Under the pieces are notes generated by a model. That model was given only the letters and a program-made list of their open reading frames with translations, made no database searches and was not told where the DNA came from. This document shows, piece after piece, positions 19,645 through 30,408 of a stretch of 64,000 nucleotides of DNA. A program made the position numbers and the translations under genes. The stretch covers positions 1-64,000 of the forward strand of contig CAMCYJ010000006.1 in the NCBI GenBank assembly GCA_945883815.1. The letters are read 5' to 3'. Position 1 is the stretch's first letter. Each line of letters starts with the position of its first letter. Source of the DNA: Akkermansia muciniphila (GTDB taxonomy: Bacteria; Verrucomicrobiota; Verrucomicrobiia; Limisphaerales; UBA9464).

Positions 19645-21603
19645 ATGAAATTGAATCCATTTTGGCTCAAGCGCCTGTGTAGGATGCTGATTGCCAGCGT
19701 GTCGCTCGGTACCTCCGTGCTCTCCGCAGATTCCGTGCTGCCGGTGTACGATGCGCTTTGTGCGGCGCCCAAGCTTCGGATGTCGCTCACGGGGGATGCC
19801 GATTCGATGGGTGTTCTGGAGGGGACTGAAGACCTCAATGGCGGTGAATGGCGTCCCTTGCTGCAGTTGGGGGCGATCTCCGGACACCATGAGTGGATGG
19901 ATCCCGAGAACCGGGCCCAGGCTCGCCGGTTCTACCGTCTGAACCGTTCTCCGCGGCCGCCGCTGCTGCCGCTCCCCAATTTCCGCCTGAACGATCACCG
20001 GGGGTTTTCCCACGAATTATTCCGCGAAGGCGATTCTCGCGCCGTGGTGCTGGTCTTCACCGATGCCCAGGGTCTGGATTCGCACTGGAAGCAACTGAAG
20101 CCGATTGTCGAGGCCCAGACCGCGGCGGGCGTCCAGTTCTGGATGGTCGATCCGATGGATGATCGCTCGACCCTGGCCGCGGCCGCCACCCAGGCTGGAG
20201 TGACCATTCCGGTGCTCCAAGACTCGGCACAACTGGTGGCCCGCTCCTACGGGGCGTCGGCTTCCGGCGAGGCTGTGGTGTTGGAAGCGGAGTCCTTGAC
20301 CACCGTGTACCGCGGCGCCATCGAAGATGCGGTGGAAGTGGCCACGGGGACCCCGGTTCGCCAAACCTATTTGGCCGATGCGCTCACCCGGTTCACCGCG
20401 GGCACGCGTCCGACCGTCGAATATGCCCGTCCGCAGGGCCAGCCCTGGCGGCATGAAGACTCCGGAGTGGCTTCGTATCGCAACGAAATCGCGCCGTTGC
20501 TTCAGGCCAAGTGCGTGACCTGCCATCGCCCGGGCGAGATCGGATCTTGGGGCATCACGAGCCATGCGGCCGTCCGTGCCAAGTCCGCGGCCATCCGAGC
20601 CAATGTCCTCGAAGGACTGATGCCGCCGTGGCATGCCGACCCCGCGCACGGAAAGTTCGAGAACGACTTCTCGCTAACCCCACAGCAGCAGGCTCGGTTG
20701 GTCGCCTGGTTGGATGCGGGTGCCCCGCGCGAGGCCGGGGTGGATCCTCTGGAGACCGTGCCCCCGGCGGCCGGTTTGTGGCCCATGGGGCAGCCGAATG
20801 TCGTCCTCAAGATCGCCACCCAGCAAATCAAAGCCACGGGGCAGATGCCCTACGCCTACTTGATGGTCACTAACACCCTCAAGACCAATGCCTGGTTGCG
20901 GGCGGCGGTCATCCGGCCGGGCAATCGCACCGTCGTGCACCATGCACTCATCTTCTACATCAAGCCGGGTTCCATTTTTCAAATGCTCGCGGATTTCCAG
21001 GCGATCCAAGGAGGGTTGAATGGGTTTTATGCCGGCTATGTGCCGGGCATGGACCAGCGCGAATACCCGGCTGGGACGGCCAAGTTTCTGCCGGCCGGTG
21101 GTACGTTTGTCTTCCAGATGCACTACACCCCCAACGGAAAAGCCACCACCGATGCCACCGAGATGGGGCTTTACTTGAGTTCAACTCCGCCGGCGATGGA
21201 ACTGAAGACCGGGGCGGCCAATTCGACGGTCATCGACATCCCGGCTGGCGCGCGCAATCACCGCATGGTGGCGGAGCGTTCCTTTGACAAAGCCGTCGAT
21301 ATCCACGAGTTGAGCCCGCACATGCATTTCCGCGGAGACTCCATGCGCTTTGAGGCGTTCCTGCCCGATGGTTCGTCGCAGGTCTTGCTCAATGTCCCCA
21401 AGTACGACTTCAACTGGCAGGCCTTGTATCGGCTGACGCAACCGGTTCGTCTTCCGGCGGGGAGCCGTATTCGGATTTCCGGTGGATTCGACAATTCCCG
21501 TTGGAACCCCTTCAACCCGGACGCCAAGTCGCGGGTGCGATTTGGTGAGCAGACCGACGACGAAATGTTCATCGGCTACATCAACTATTCCGAGGTGCCG
21601 TAG
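19645..21603 (+). CDS. Redoxin-like/cytochrome c/copper type II monooxygenase-like fusion protein
   Basis: N-terminal thioredoxin-like region, CVTCHRPGEIG heme motif, then VHHALIFY and QMHYTPNG, HELSPHMHFRG motifs. Confidence 0.72.
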   Translation: MKLNPFWLKRLCRMLIASVSLGTSVLSADSVLPVYDALCAAPKLRMSLTGDADSMGVLEGTEDLNGGEWRPLLQLGAISGHHEWMDPENRAQARRFYRLNRSPRPPLLPLPNFRLNDHRGFSHELFREGDSRAVVLVFTDAQGLDSHWKQLKPIVEAQTAAGVQFWMVDPMDDRSTLAAAATQAGVTIPVLQDSAQLVARSYGASASGEAVVLEAESLTTVYRGAIEDAVEVATGTPVRQTYLADALTRFTAGTRPTVEYARPQGQPWRHEDSGVASYRNEIAPLLQAKCVTCHRPGEIGSWGITSHAAVRAKSAAIRANVLEGLMPPWHADPAHGKFENDFSLTPQQQARLVAWLDAGAPREAGVDPLETVPPAAGLWPMGQPNVVLKIATQQIKATGQMPYAYLMVTNTLKTNAWLRAAVIRPGNRTVVHHALIFYIKPGSIFQMLADFQAIQGGLNGFYAGYVPGMDQREYPAGTAKFLPAGGTFVFQMHYTPNGKATTDATEMGLYLSSTPPAMELKTGAANSTVIDIPAGARNHRMVAERSFDKAVDIHELSPHMHFRGDSMRFEAFLPDGSSQVLLNVPKYDFNWQALYRLTQPVRLPAGSRIRISGGFDNSRWNPFNPDAKSRVRFGEQTDDEMFIGYINYSEVP

Positions 21604-21705
21604 ACTCCGTTCACCCGTGCGACGGCACGGTCCCGGTGTTGCGGTTCCGGGCTCATCGGCAGCCGGCCGGGCCGATTGAGCCGGCTTGTCGATGAGCGCC
21701 CAAAA

Positions 21706-23532
21706 TCAACGTGGGTGACCGGACTCCGGGGCTCCTTCGAACAGCGGCACGAGCTGCATGCCTGGCACTGTCACAAGACCGCGGTCGGTCAGGCGGATCT
21801 CCGGGATCACCGACAGGGGCAGGAGGTTGAATCCCATGTAGGGCAGGAGGCAGCCGGCTTCCTCCCAGACCTTCTTGAGGGCTGCTGTTTCTTGGGCCAC
21901 GTGGCCTGCGCGCTTGTCGGAGAGCAGGCCGGCGATGGGCATTTCCACCAAGGCCAATACCCGCCCGTCGCGCACCACACAAACGCCGCCCTGGCACTTC
22001 CGGAGCGTGTCCACGGCCAGGCGCATGTCGGCCTCGCTCTTGCCGGCGACGATGAGGTTGTGCGCGTCGTGCCCGACCGAACTGGCGACAGCACCGCCGC
22101 TGAGCCCGAAATCCTGCAACAGGCCGTAACCGACTCCGCCATTCTTCCCGTGCCGTTCCACCACGGTCAGGAAACACCATTCCGGATGGGCCGCCAGCGT
22201 GGTGGGCCAGTCGGCGGCGGGTGTGAAGGCCACCTTCTCGTGGAAGGTCAGAATGCCCGGCAAGGCCACTCGTAGAACGTGGGCGGTGCAGGGAGCCTGC
22301 GGCAGGTCGGGAATCAGGCGGACTCCATCGGCAATGTGGACCGTCTTGTAAGCGGCGGCTGGGTAGCGGTAGCGGTCGGACAAGGCCGCATCCAAGGCCG
22401 GGGTGACCTTGCCGGATTCGACCACGAGTTCCCCGCCGTACCAGGTGCTCTGCGGTTTCAGGTCATCATTCAGCAGCACCACGTCGGCGCGACGTCCCGG
22501 GGCCAGCCCGCCGAAGTCACCGTCCATGCCGTAGCGAGTGGCCGGGTGCAGCGACCCCATGCTCCAGGCGGTCACGGGAGCAATACCGGCCTTCACCGCC
22601 TCGCGCACGACCCAGTCGAGACCGAAGAGGAAGAGGTCATCGGCGTCGCGGTCGTCGGTGCACACGCACACCCGCTTGGGGCTGGCTCCAGCCCGGGTGA
22701 CGGCTTGGATGGCCAGCGGCAGGGAGTGCCACGGCGTCGCCGGATTGCCACCCCGCAAAAAGATCCACACGCCGGCCTCCAGGAAGTCGGAAGCGATGTC
22801 CGGATCGATGGACTCGTGGGTGTCGGTGATGCCGCTGGCGGCGCAGGCACTCACGAATTCCCGTCCGTAGATGTGCCCGCAGACCGGTTTGCCGCGCTTC
22901 AAGGCCGCCGCGAGGATTGCGTGGCTGCGCGGGTCACCCATGGCCACGTGCACGAAGTCCATCTTCTCGCCCAGCGCCGCGGCCTCGGGCCAACGGTCGA
23001 AGAGCGCGCCGATCTTCTCGGCGGTCAGGTCGCCCCCGGCGGTTTCGAACTGCGGACCGGTGGCCGGCACGGTGCTCGGAACCGTGAGGAAGATGTTCAG
23101 CGGGGCTCGCCGGGCGTCTTCCAACATCCACTCGATCCCCTCGGCGTCGCACACATTCCCGATCTCATGGCTGTCGCAGAAAATGGAGGTGACGCCGCTG
23201 AGCAGGGCCGCCTCGGCATAGGCGCAGGCCGTCATCATCGACGACTCGATGTGGATATGGGGATCGACCAAGCCGGGGGCCAAGATCCCGCCGCCTGCAT
23301 CGAAGAATCGGGCCCCGGAGTTTTTGGGGCAGGAGCCCGCGGGCTTCACAGCGGCGATGCGGCCGGCGCTGATCCAGATTTCCCGCTGGTCATGGATGCG
23401 CTCGGTGTAAGTCGAGAGTATCCGAGCCCCGGTGATCACCAGGTCCGGGGTCTGCCGCCCCATGGCCACTGCGGCCAGGCGTTGGGTCAGGGTATGCAGC
23501 GGGGCGACGGAGAAACGGGTCAGGGTGCTCAT
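21706..23532 (-). CDS. ade: Adenine deaminase
   Basis: [44 protein letters not shown]; amidohydrolase with adenine deaminase C-terminal domain features. Confidence 0.9.
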   Translation of the reverse strand: MSTLTRFSVAPLHTLTQRLAAVAMGRQTPDLVITGARILSTYTERIHDQREIWISAGRIAAVKPAGSCPKNSGARFFDAGGGILAPGLVDPHIHIESSMMTACAYAEAALLSGVTSIFCDSHEIGNVCDAEGIEWMLEDARRAPLNIFLTVPSTVPATGPQFETAGGDLTAEKIGALFDRWPEAAALGEKMDFVHVAMGDPRSHAILAAALKRGKPVCGHIYGREFVSACAASGITDTHESIDPDIASDFLEAGVWIFLRGGNPATPWHSLPLAIQAVTRAGASPKRVCVCTDDRDADDLFLFGLDWVVREAVKAGIAPVTAWSMGSLHPATRYGMDGDFGGLAPGRRADVVLLNDDLKPQSTWYGGELVVESGKVTPALDAALSDRYRYPAAAYKTVHIADGVRLIPDLPQAPCTAHVLRVALPGILTFHEKVAFTPAADWPTTLAAHPEWCFLTVVERHGKNGGVGYGLLQDFGLSGGAVASSVGHDAHNLIVAGKSEADMRLAVDTLRKCQGGVCVVRDGRVLALVEMPIAGLLSDKRAGHVAQETAALKKVWEEAGCLLPYMGFNLLPLSVIPEIRLTDRGLVTVPGMQLVPLFEGAPESGHPR

Positions 23533-23662
23533 GCTGGGGGTGTGCCGCCGGGCACGGCCTCAGTCCTCAACCAGAAGGCCCCGCGAGTCAAGGGAGGGAG
23601 TGCCCGGGAACACCGAGGATTCGTGAGCCGGACGGGGATGCGGTGGATTCCGGGTCGGAGAG

Positions 23663-25192
23663 TCACAGGAAGCGACCGAGCTCGGCCCGGCCTGTGCAAC
23701 CGGCCCGCCGGGCTCGGATCAGCGCCGCTCCGAAGGCGACCCCCAGGGTGGTTGCCAGGCAGAACCCGGCCAGGGCGACGGTAAGCCGCCAGTCACCGCC
23801 CCAGTGACTTAGTCCCCAGAAGGACAGGGTAGCCGCCAATCCTGCCGAGAGTGCGGCACGGGACCACGAGGCCCTCAGTTTTGTCCAGAGAGGCTGGCCG
23901 CTGGCCTTGGCGAACTCGAAGTGCAGCGGCAGCAGCGTGCTGCCGGACGAACCGGCAATGAAGGCGAGGAGGATGCCCGTCGGTCCCAGCCACAGGCCGA
24001 GGGGCACACTGAAGGCCAGGCAGCAGGCCAGCTCGCGCCGCATCAGCCGGGCTAGCAAGTCCATGTGGCCGTGGCCGAACATCCAATAGCCCGGTTGCGA
24101 GGCGATGCCCGTAATCAGGTAACGCAGGGCGAAGAGCGAGGTGAGCAAGGTGCCTCCGGAGAAATCCTCAGTCTTGTAGTGGGCGATGAAGGCCGGAATG
24201 CAAACGGCCGACACGGCCATGGCCCCGCCCCAGAGCCATCCGTTGAAGCGCAGGACGCCATCGGCGATTATCTCGGCCTTTTGGGTCTTGGCCGCCAAGA
24301 TGGGCCAGACTGCCTCATCCGCGGATTGCAGGAGGAGCCGCAATTTGCTGAACAGATTGGCCACCACCAGGTACTGGCCGACGAGTTTTCCTTGGCACAG
24401 CCAAGCCACCAGAAGCGCATCGAGCGTGTAGACCAACAGCGTCCAGAATTGGAAGCGCATCAGGCCCGAGGAGTCGGGCCAGAGTTCCTTGAGTCGCGCG
24501 GAATCATCCGCACTCCAAGAGAAGTCCAGCAGGCGGAGCCCGGGTGCTGCAGCGCGGATCACAGGGATGGCCAAGGCGATGGCTGCAAGGCTCGGCAGGC
24601 TTTGGGAAAGCACAAAGGACCAGACCCCCAAGCCTATCCGGAAGCCCATCCACAGAATGCCGATCGACGCCCAAGCCATGAAGAGTTGCAGCATGAACAT
24701 CCGGCGCTGCTGGCCCAGACCGGTGAGCAATTGCAGGAAAGCTGATCCGAGAGCCACCACGCCGCTGACCGCGCCCAGCAGGGGGTAGAAGGCCCAAGGG
24801 AGGTGGAGCGATCGGGCATTGGGAGTGAGTGAGTAGGCGCAGAGGATGACCGTGCCCAGCACGGCCACGGCGGCGCAGAACCACGAATAGAGGCGCTGAC
24901 CGAACTGCAGCATCCGCACTGTTTCCTCATCCCGTGCGCGTCCGAGGATCCTCCGGTTGAGCGTGTTGCGGAATCCGCCGTCGAGGGCGGGCAGACTTCC
25001 CAAGACCAACAAGGCGGCGCTGATCAGCCCAAACAGCTCCACCGAATCGAACATCCGGATCGTCAGGAGCGACACCAGAGCCCAGGAAAGATAGGCTATC
25101 GCGCGCCAGAAAACGGTTTGGACAAAGAGGGAACCCAGCACTGCGGTGGACCCTATCAGTGGTGATTCGCGGCAGCCATTGCTGTCTTCCAT
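23663..25192 (-). CDS. Polysaccharide/oligosaccharide flippase-like multi-TM protein
   Basis: About 510 aa hydrophobic protein from MEDSNGCRESPLIGSTAVLGS; Wzx/MATE-like layout; upstream extension of the ORF looks non-coding. Confidence 0.65.
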   Translation of the reverse strand: MEDSNGCRESPLIGSTAVLGSLFVQTVFWRAIAYLSWALVSLLTIRMFDSVELFGLISAALLVLGSLPALDGGFRNTLNRRILGRARDEETVRMLQFGQRLYSWFCAAVAVLGTVILCAYSLTPNARSLHLPWAFYPLLGAVSGVVALGSAFLQLLTGLGQQRRMFMLQLFMAWASIGILWMGFRIGLGVWSFVLSQSLPSLAAIALAIPVIRAAAPGLRLLDFSWSADDSARLKELWPDSSGLMRFQFWTLLVYTLDALLVAWLCQGKLVGQYLVVANLFSKLRLLLQSADEAVWPILAAKTQKAEIIADGVLRFNGWLWGGAMAVSAVCIPAFIAHYKTEDFSGGTLLTSLFALRYLITGIASQPGYWMFGHGHMDLLARLMRRELACCLAFSVPLGLWLGPTGILLAFIAGSSGSTLLPLHFEFAKASGQPLWTKLRASWSRAALSAGLAATLSFWGLSHWGGDWRLTVALAGFCLATTLGVAFGAALIRARRAGCTGRAELGRFL

Positions 25193-25325
25193 GCTGGGCT
25201 GACCGTGAAGAAGCCTGGTGCGTTCAATTTCTGCCCTCGGCCGGGCCATGGATGGGCAATGGAGAACCCAGTCGCACCGAGCGAGACCTTGTCGGCAAGA
25301 GGAGGGGGGTGGTTGGACCGGTGTT

Positions 25326-25364
25326 GAGCTCGTGTTGGGCTCGTGTGGGCTCGTGTTGGGCTTG
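25326..25364. repeat. Short imperfect tandem repeat GGGCTCGTGT(T)G, about 3.5 copies
   Basis: gagctcgtgttgggctcgtgtgggctcgtgttgggcttg read directly in the divergent intergenic region. Confidence 0.8.
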
Positions 25365-25399
25365 CCTCGCCGGAGGCTCTCCGGTAGTCCCGTTGTCTC

Positions 25400-26374
25400 A
25401 TGACTGTCGATGCTTCGACTCCCGCTTCTTCCCAGCGTGGGCGCATCCTGGTCATTCGCGGAGGGGCCTTGGGCGATTTCATTGTCACGCTGCCCGTGTT
25501 GGCCGCACTGCGGAACCAGTTCCCCCACACTCGACTCGAGGTGTTGGCCTACCCGCAGGTGGCCACACTGGCCGTCCGCGCTGGCTTGGCGGACGCGGCG
25601 CACGCCATTGAATCGCGGCCTCTGGCTGGATTCTTTGCCCGCAACGGGGCGCTCGATCCAATGGAGTCGGAGCGCTTTGCCCGTTGCGATGTGATCTTCA
25701 GTTTTCTGTACGATCCGGATGAGCTCTTCCGCGACAACATCGCTCGCGTGACCTGCGCCCAGGTCATCCAAGGTCCCCACCGTCCGGAGGAGTCGACCGG
25801 AGTTCCCGCATCGGTCCAATTGCTCGCGCCCTTGGAACGTCTGGCGATCTTCGATGCCGACCCGGTGCCCCGCCTCCGCTGGGCCGGGATGGGGCCGGGT
25901 GTGGAAGGTTGGATCGCCCTGCACCCGGGCAGCGGCAGCGCTCGCAAGAATTGGCCGTTGGAGCGCTGGAAGGCTCTGGTCAGCCGTTGTGTGGCCCAGA
26001 CCCATTGGGGGTTGGTGCTCATCGGCGGCGAGGCCGAGGCCGAGGCCCTCGACAGCCTGGAGCGGTTGATTCCGCCGGCGCGACGTCAGGTTTTGAGAGG
26101 CCGTCCTCTGGAATCGGTGGCCGAACAACTCTCCCGTTGCCGGGGGTTTCTCGGGCATGATTCCGGGATCACCCACCTTGCGGCGGCTGTGGGGATTCCA
26201 TGCCTGGCCTTGTGGGGGCCTTCCAACGAGTCGGTCTGGAAGCCCGGTGGTCCCGGGGTTCAGACCGTGTCGCATCCCGGTGGATTGGCGGATCTCGGAC
26301 TCGATGCCGTTTGGCGCGCTGTTGCGGATCAATTCTCGCCCATCTTGAGCTCCTCCAGATGCGGTCCCCGATAG
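25400..26374 (+). CDS. Glycosyltransferase family 9 (ADP-heptose:LPS heptosyltransferase-like)
   Basis: ILVIRGGALGDFIVTLPVLAALRNQFPHTRLEVLAYP and CRGFLGHDSGITHLAAAVGIPCLALWGPS. Confidence 0.9.
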   Translation: MTVDASTPASSQRGRILVIRGGALGDFIVTLPVLAALRNQFPHTRLEVLAYPQVATLAVRAGLADAAHAIESRPLAGFFARNGALDPMESERFARCDVIFSFLYDPDELFRDNIARVTCAQVIQGPHRPEESTGVPASVQLLAPLERLAIFDADPVPRLRWAGMGPGVEGWIALHPGSGSARKNWPLERWKALVSRCVAQTHWGLVLIGGEAEAEALDSLERLIPPARRQVLRGRPLESVAEQLSRCRGFLGHDSGITHLAAAVGIPCLALWGPSNESVWKPGGPGVQTVSHPGGLADLGLDAVWRAVADQFSPILSSSRCGPR

Positions 26375-26678
26375 GGAGATTGTCCTCGAGGTTTTTCGAG
26401 CGACGTTGCCATGGAGTCTCAACTTGGCCCTCGATGCGGTGTTGGTTGAGGCGTGCCATTGCGGCCTTCGAGCCTGACTTGGGTCGGAATGGATTGTGGT
26501 GAAACTCTGAAAAACCCGTTGCAGATCCGCGGCAAAACAGGCTTTGTTCACGGCTCTGGTCGCCAGGCCCATGCCTCGACCAGTGGTTCGAGGTGCCGAG
26601 GTGCCTCGGCCGTGAGCCTGAATGCGGAAGATTCTGAAAGGAGTTTCCGCCAGGTCCGGGAAGGAGCTGAATTTTGAA

Positions 26679-26876
26679 GTGAGCGAAGTCAAACTGAAGA
26701 AGGGCGAGCCCGTGGATCGCGCGCTGCGCCGCCTGAAGAAGAAGGTGGACCGCGAGAACACTCTCCGTGACGTACGCATGAAGCGTCATTATGAGAAGCC
26801 CAGCGAAACCAAGCGTCGTAAGATGAAGGTTTCCAAGTTCTCTGCGATGCTGTCTGCCCGTTATGCCGACCTTTGA
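26679..26876 (+). CDS. rpsU: 30S ribosomal protein S21
   Basis: VSEVKLKKGEPVDRALRRLKKKVDRENTLRDVRMKRHYEKPSETKRRKMK; GTG start at 26679 chosen over the longer ORF. Confidence 0.9.
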   Translation: MSEVKLKKGEPVDRALRRLKKKVDRENTLRDVRMKRHYEKPSETKRRKMKVSKFSAMLSARYADL

Positions 26877-26923
26877 TGGTCGATGGCGAGGTGACGCGCT
26901 GTAAGGCGATTTGCATTAAACAG

Positions 26924-26965
26924 GGCCGAATGCTTTCCTTCGTGAACGCATTCGGCCTTTTTGTT
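26924..26965 (+). terminator. Rho-independent terminator downstream of rpsU
   Basis: Perfect 10-bp stem GGCCGAATGC (26924-26933) / GCATTCGGCC (26948-26957) followed by a T-rich run. Confidence 0.9.
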
Positions 26966-27015
26966 TCCGGACAGGAGTCTGGATCCCTGACTGTAGAGCC
27001 GAAGGACTTCACATC

Positions 27016-27954
27016 ATGTATTCTCTATCCACCTGCTGGAATTCGAGCCGCCATCAAGACGGAGGCGATATGCTGCGGGAGATCCGAGACCTCGGTTTCG
27101 AGTACGCCGAATTGAGCCACGGTGTCCGCGTCAGCCTGGTGCCAGGAATCATCGACGCCGTGGAAGCGGGCGTGATCAAGATCAGCACCCTGCACAATTT
27201 CTGCCCGCTGCCCATGGGCGTGAACCACGCCGCGCCGAATCTCTTCAAGTTCTCGGCCTCCGAAAAGCGGGAGCGCGACTTGGCCTGGAAGCACTCGATC
27301 AAGACCATCGAGACGGCCGAACGCCTCGGGGCCAAGTTGATCGTGCTGCACTCCGGTGCGGTTGATCTCTCTGGTTTCTTCGGAGATCCCCATTATCAAG
27401 ACAAGCTTGAGGCCCTCGCCGCGGCCGGAAAGCAGGACTCCCCCAAGTACGTCAAGCTACTGGCCGAGTTGGAGCAGCGTCGCGAAGCCCGCAAGGAGCA
27501 GCCCATGGAGTTGGCGGTCGACATGATCCGCCGATTGGCCGAGGTGGCGGGCGAGAAAAACCTCCTCTTGGGTATCGAGAATCGGGAATCCGTCGAAGAA
27601 ATCCCCTTCGACCACGACATGCTTTTCTTCCTCGACCAGTTGCCGGACAACGTCCGCTACTGGCATGACTGCGGACATGCCCAGATCAAGCACCAGATGG
27701 GTTTCATCGACCATCGCATGCACTTGGAGAGTTTGTCCGAGCGCTTGGGTGGTTTGCACATCCATGACGTGGTGCTCACGCCCGATGGAGCCCACGATCA
27801 TGCCCCTCCGGGTGCGGGTGTCATCGATTATGACGCCCTCAAGCCGTTCGTGGGCCCGGAGCATATCAAGGTGATAGAATTGAATCCCGGGGTGGCGCCG
27901 GAAGATGTCAGCAAGGGTCACGCCCATATCCGATCGGTCTGGGGGCCGGAGTAG
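27016..27954 (+). CDS. Sugar phosphate isomerase/epimerase (AP endonuclease 2-like TIM barrel)
   Basis: 312 aa; IRDLGFEYAELSHG, LIVLHSGAVD, WHDCGHAQIKHQM, LHIHDVV motifs. Confidence 0.8.
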   Translation: MYSLSTCWNSSRHQDGGDMLREIRDLGFEYAELSHGVRVSLVPGIIDAVEAGVIKISTLHNFCPLPMGVNHAAPNLFKFSASEKRERDLAWKHSIKTIETAERLGAKLIVLHSGAVDLSGFFGDPHYQDKLEALAAAGKQDSPKYVKLLAELEQRREARKEQPMELAVDMIRRLAEVAGEKNLLLGIENRESVEEIPFDHDMLFFLDQLPDNVRYWHDCGHAQIKHQMGFIDHRMHLESLSERLGGLHIHDVVLTPDGAHDHAPPGAGVIDYDALKPFVGPEHIKVIELNPGVAPEDVSKGHAHIRSVWGPE

Positions 27955-27959
27955 TTCGA

Positions 27960-29063
27960 ATGGCTTCCCGTCCCGAAAACTCCTCTCGAAGAACGCTGGT
28001 GCAATTAATTCGCCTGGCAGTTTGTGGACTGCTTTTGGCGGCCATCTTCCACAGAATCTTTTGCAACGAGGCGCAGATCGACCTCCTGGCCCAGGGCAAG
28101 CCCGAGGCTTGGAACACCATGGGGCGTTGGGAGCAGCGTCAATACGCGTGGACCCATAGCCCTGCGAAGCTTCTGGAGACGGCCCGGCGTTTGGATTCCG
28201 GGAGTCTGGGCCTGGCCTTTGGCCTCTGCGGTGCCCTGATTTTTCTGGGGGGGCTTCGTTGGCGGGAAGCCCTTCGGGTCCAGGGTCTGGAGTTGCCTCT
28301 GGGCGAGGTGACCCGGCTTTCGTTCGTGGCCCATTTCTTCAATGCCTTTCTGTTGGGATCCACCGGAGGGGATGTTTGGAAGGCCTATGCGGCCGCACGG
28401 AGCACCCATCACAAGAAGGCGGAAGCGGCGCTCACGGTCTTCGTGGACCGCCTGATTGGCATCCTGGCCTTGCTGGTGTTTGCCGTCTTCTTCGCCATTC
28501 CCAATGGCCCGCTCTTCCTGAGGTTTCGTAGCTATGACGGCGTTGGTCTGGCGATCTTTGGCATGATGGTCGTGGCGATGGTGTGTGCCGGTGCCGGGTT
28601 CTTTACGGACATTCTTTCTGAAGAGGGTCGTTTGAGCCGATGGATGAGCCGTTTCCCGCAAATGAAGGGCCCTTTGCGTGCCTTGGCTTCGTGCCGGCTG
28701 TTTGGACGCAATCCGAGATTTCTTTGGCGGAGCGCCTTGCTGTCGATCGCCATCAATTTGGCCATCGTGGGAACCTTTGCGGCGCTGGCTTCTGGGTTGG
28801 GATTGCAAATTCCTCGATGGAACTTGTGGTTTGTGGTGCCGGCGGTGGTGTGCTTGGCGGCGTTGCCGATTACCCCCAGTGGCCTCGGCGTCCGCGAGAA
28901 TCTCTTCTTCGCCTTGCTGGCGGTAGAATTTCCCGGGTTCGGCGTCACGCCGGCCGAGGCCCTGTCGTTGTCGTTGCTGGGCTACACGCTCAACTTGGCC
29001 TGGAGCGCCATCGGTGGGCTCGTGTACCTGACGGTCCGCAAGTACATCCCGCCGGAGTCCTAG
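27960..29063 (+). CDS. Lysylphosphatidylglycerol synthetase-like / UPF0104 TM protein
   Basis: Multi-TM; AHFFNAFLLGSTGGDVWKAYAAAR and LPITPSGLGVRENLFFALL are typical of this family. Confidence 0.8.
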   Translation: MASRPENSSRRTLVQLIRLAVCGLLLAAIFHRIFCNEAQIDLLAQGKPEAWNTMGRWEQRQYAWTHSPAKLLETARRLDSGSLGLAFGLCGALIFLGGLRWREALRVQGLELPLGEVTRLSFVAHFFNAFLLGSTGGDVWKAYAAARSTHHKKAEAALTVFVDRLIGILALLVFAVFFAIPNGPLFLRFRSYDGVGLAIFGMMVVAMVCAGAGFFTDILSEEGRLSRWMSRFPQMKGPLRALASCRLFGRNPRFLWRSALLSIAINLAIVGTFAALASGLGLQIPRWNLWFVVPAVVCLAALPITPSGLGVRENLFFALLAVEFPGFGVTPAEALSLSLLGYTLNLAWSAIGGLVYLTVRKYIPPES

Positions 29064-29116
29064 TCGGATTCGGAGTCGTGGCTTGCCGGATTGCCGCATG
29101 CGTCCAGACTGTCGAT

Positions 29117-30304
29117 ATGCGTTTCACAGTGGTGACAGTGGTTTCGGCGTTGGCCTGGATGGCCGCGGGCTGCGGCAAGGATGAGGTCCGGGTGTATCAG
29201 GCTCCTCAGGATGCCGCGCCGGTGGCCGCCGCCGATGCTCGGGGTGTCACGCCTCAAGATGCCTCGGTTTCCCCCGCTTCTGGCTCCGCGTCTTCTCGAT
29301 CTGCGACGGCCGAGGCCAGCGCTTCGGAACGGCCGGCCGTCCCGTGGACCGTGCCTGCTGGTTGGGAGGAAAAGCCCGCCTCCGGAATGCGCGTGGCCAG
29401 CTATGGCGTGAAGCGTCCGGATGGGCGATCGGCGGATATTTCGGTGGTGGCCATGGGCGGTGGTGCCGGGGGTGAGTTGGAAAACGTCAACCGCTGGCGC
29501 GACCAGATCGGGTTGGAGCCGGCGACCGAAGCGGACTTGGCTGGACTGCGTTCCATCATCCCGGCCGGCAATCGCCAGGTGGTGGTGTACGAGTTGGACG
29601 GCAAGAAGGCGGTGCTCGACGGCAAGTATGCCGCACGCACGCTGGCAGCCATCTTGCCCGCCGGTGAGATGACCGTGTTCTTCAAGATCACCGGCGAGAA
29701 TGCGCTGGTGGCCGAGCAGAAGCCCCAGTTCCTGGCGTGGTTGAAGTCGGTCGATACCGGCGGTGGCACCGGCGGCAGCGCCGAACCGGCGCCCGAAGCG
29801 TCTTCGGCAGCCCCAGCGGCCCCGGTGTCCGGTACAGCCTCGGCCGCTCCGGCGGGCTCAACTGCCTCGTCCGGTTCGGTCGCTGGCGGTGGGACCGATG
29901 GTCTCCCGAATTGGCAGGTGCCCTCCGGCTGGAAAGCCGCCGGCCCGAAGCCCATGCGCTTGGCGTCCTTTGAAATCCCAGATGCCGCCGGCAATGGCGA
30001 TGTGTCCATCAGCAAGCTCAACGGCGATGGCGGCGGGCTCCTGGCCAATGTGAACCGCTGGCGTGGCCAAGTGGGCTTGGCACCATTGGAAACCTCGGCC
30101 TTGGCTGCCAATTCGACGGCCTTGACCACGGCCGGTGGTGACAGCGGCACTTGGGTCGAATTGAAGGGCGCCGACAAAACCATCCTCGGAGCGATCGTCG
30201 CCCGGGACGGGGTTTCGTGGTTTTTCAAGATGACAGCGCCCTCCTCGGTCGCCGTCCAAAACCGCGAAGCCTTCGAGAAGTTCGTGCGCTCGGTTCGCTT
30301 CTAA
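29117..30304 (+). CDS. Hypothetical lipoprotein with two tandem copies of an uncharacterised domain
   Basis: MRFTVVTVVSALAWMAAGCGK; domain 1 PWTVPAGWEEKP...NVNRWRDQIGLEP..., domain 2 NWQVPSGWKAAG...NVNRWRGQVGLAP... Confidence 0.75.
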   Translation: MRFTVVTVVSALAWMAAGCGKDEVRVYQAPQDAAPVAAADARGVTPQDASVSPASGSASSRSATAEASASERPAVPWTVPAGWEEKPASGMRVASYGVKRPDGRSADISVVAMGGGAGGELENVNRWRDQIGLEPATEADLAGLRSIIPAGNRQVVVYELDGKKAVLDGKYAARTLAAILPAGEMTVFFKITGENALVAEQKPQFLAWLKSVDTGGGTGGSAEPAPEASSAAPAAPVSGTASAAPAGSTASSGSVAGGGTDGLPNWQVPSGWKAAGPKPMRLASFEIPDAAGNGDVSISKLNGDGGGLLANVNRWRGQVGLAPLETSALAANSTALTTAGGDSGTWVELKGADKTILGAIVARDGVSWFFKMTAPSSVAVQNREAFEKFVRSVRF

Positions 30305-30408
30305 TTGGGGGGTAAACCTCTCGTCTTTTCGAGAAACGAACGATTCCGGCGCACTTTCAAAGAATTGATTCAATCAAACCCGATCGGCCACCGTCCGAAC
30401 CTCTGTCC

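Noticed and set aside
23663-26779. Single 1038-aa protein for the flippase ORF
   Set aside because: The N-terminal ~530 residues are low-complexity, overlap the GT9 gene antisense, and the hydrophobic domain starts at MEDSNGC (25192).
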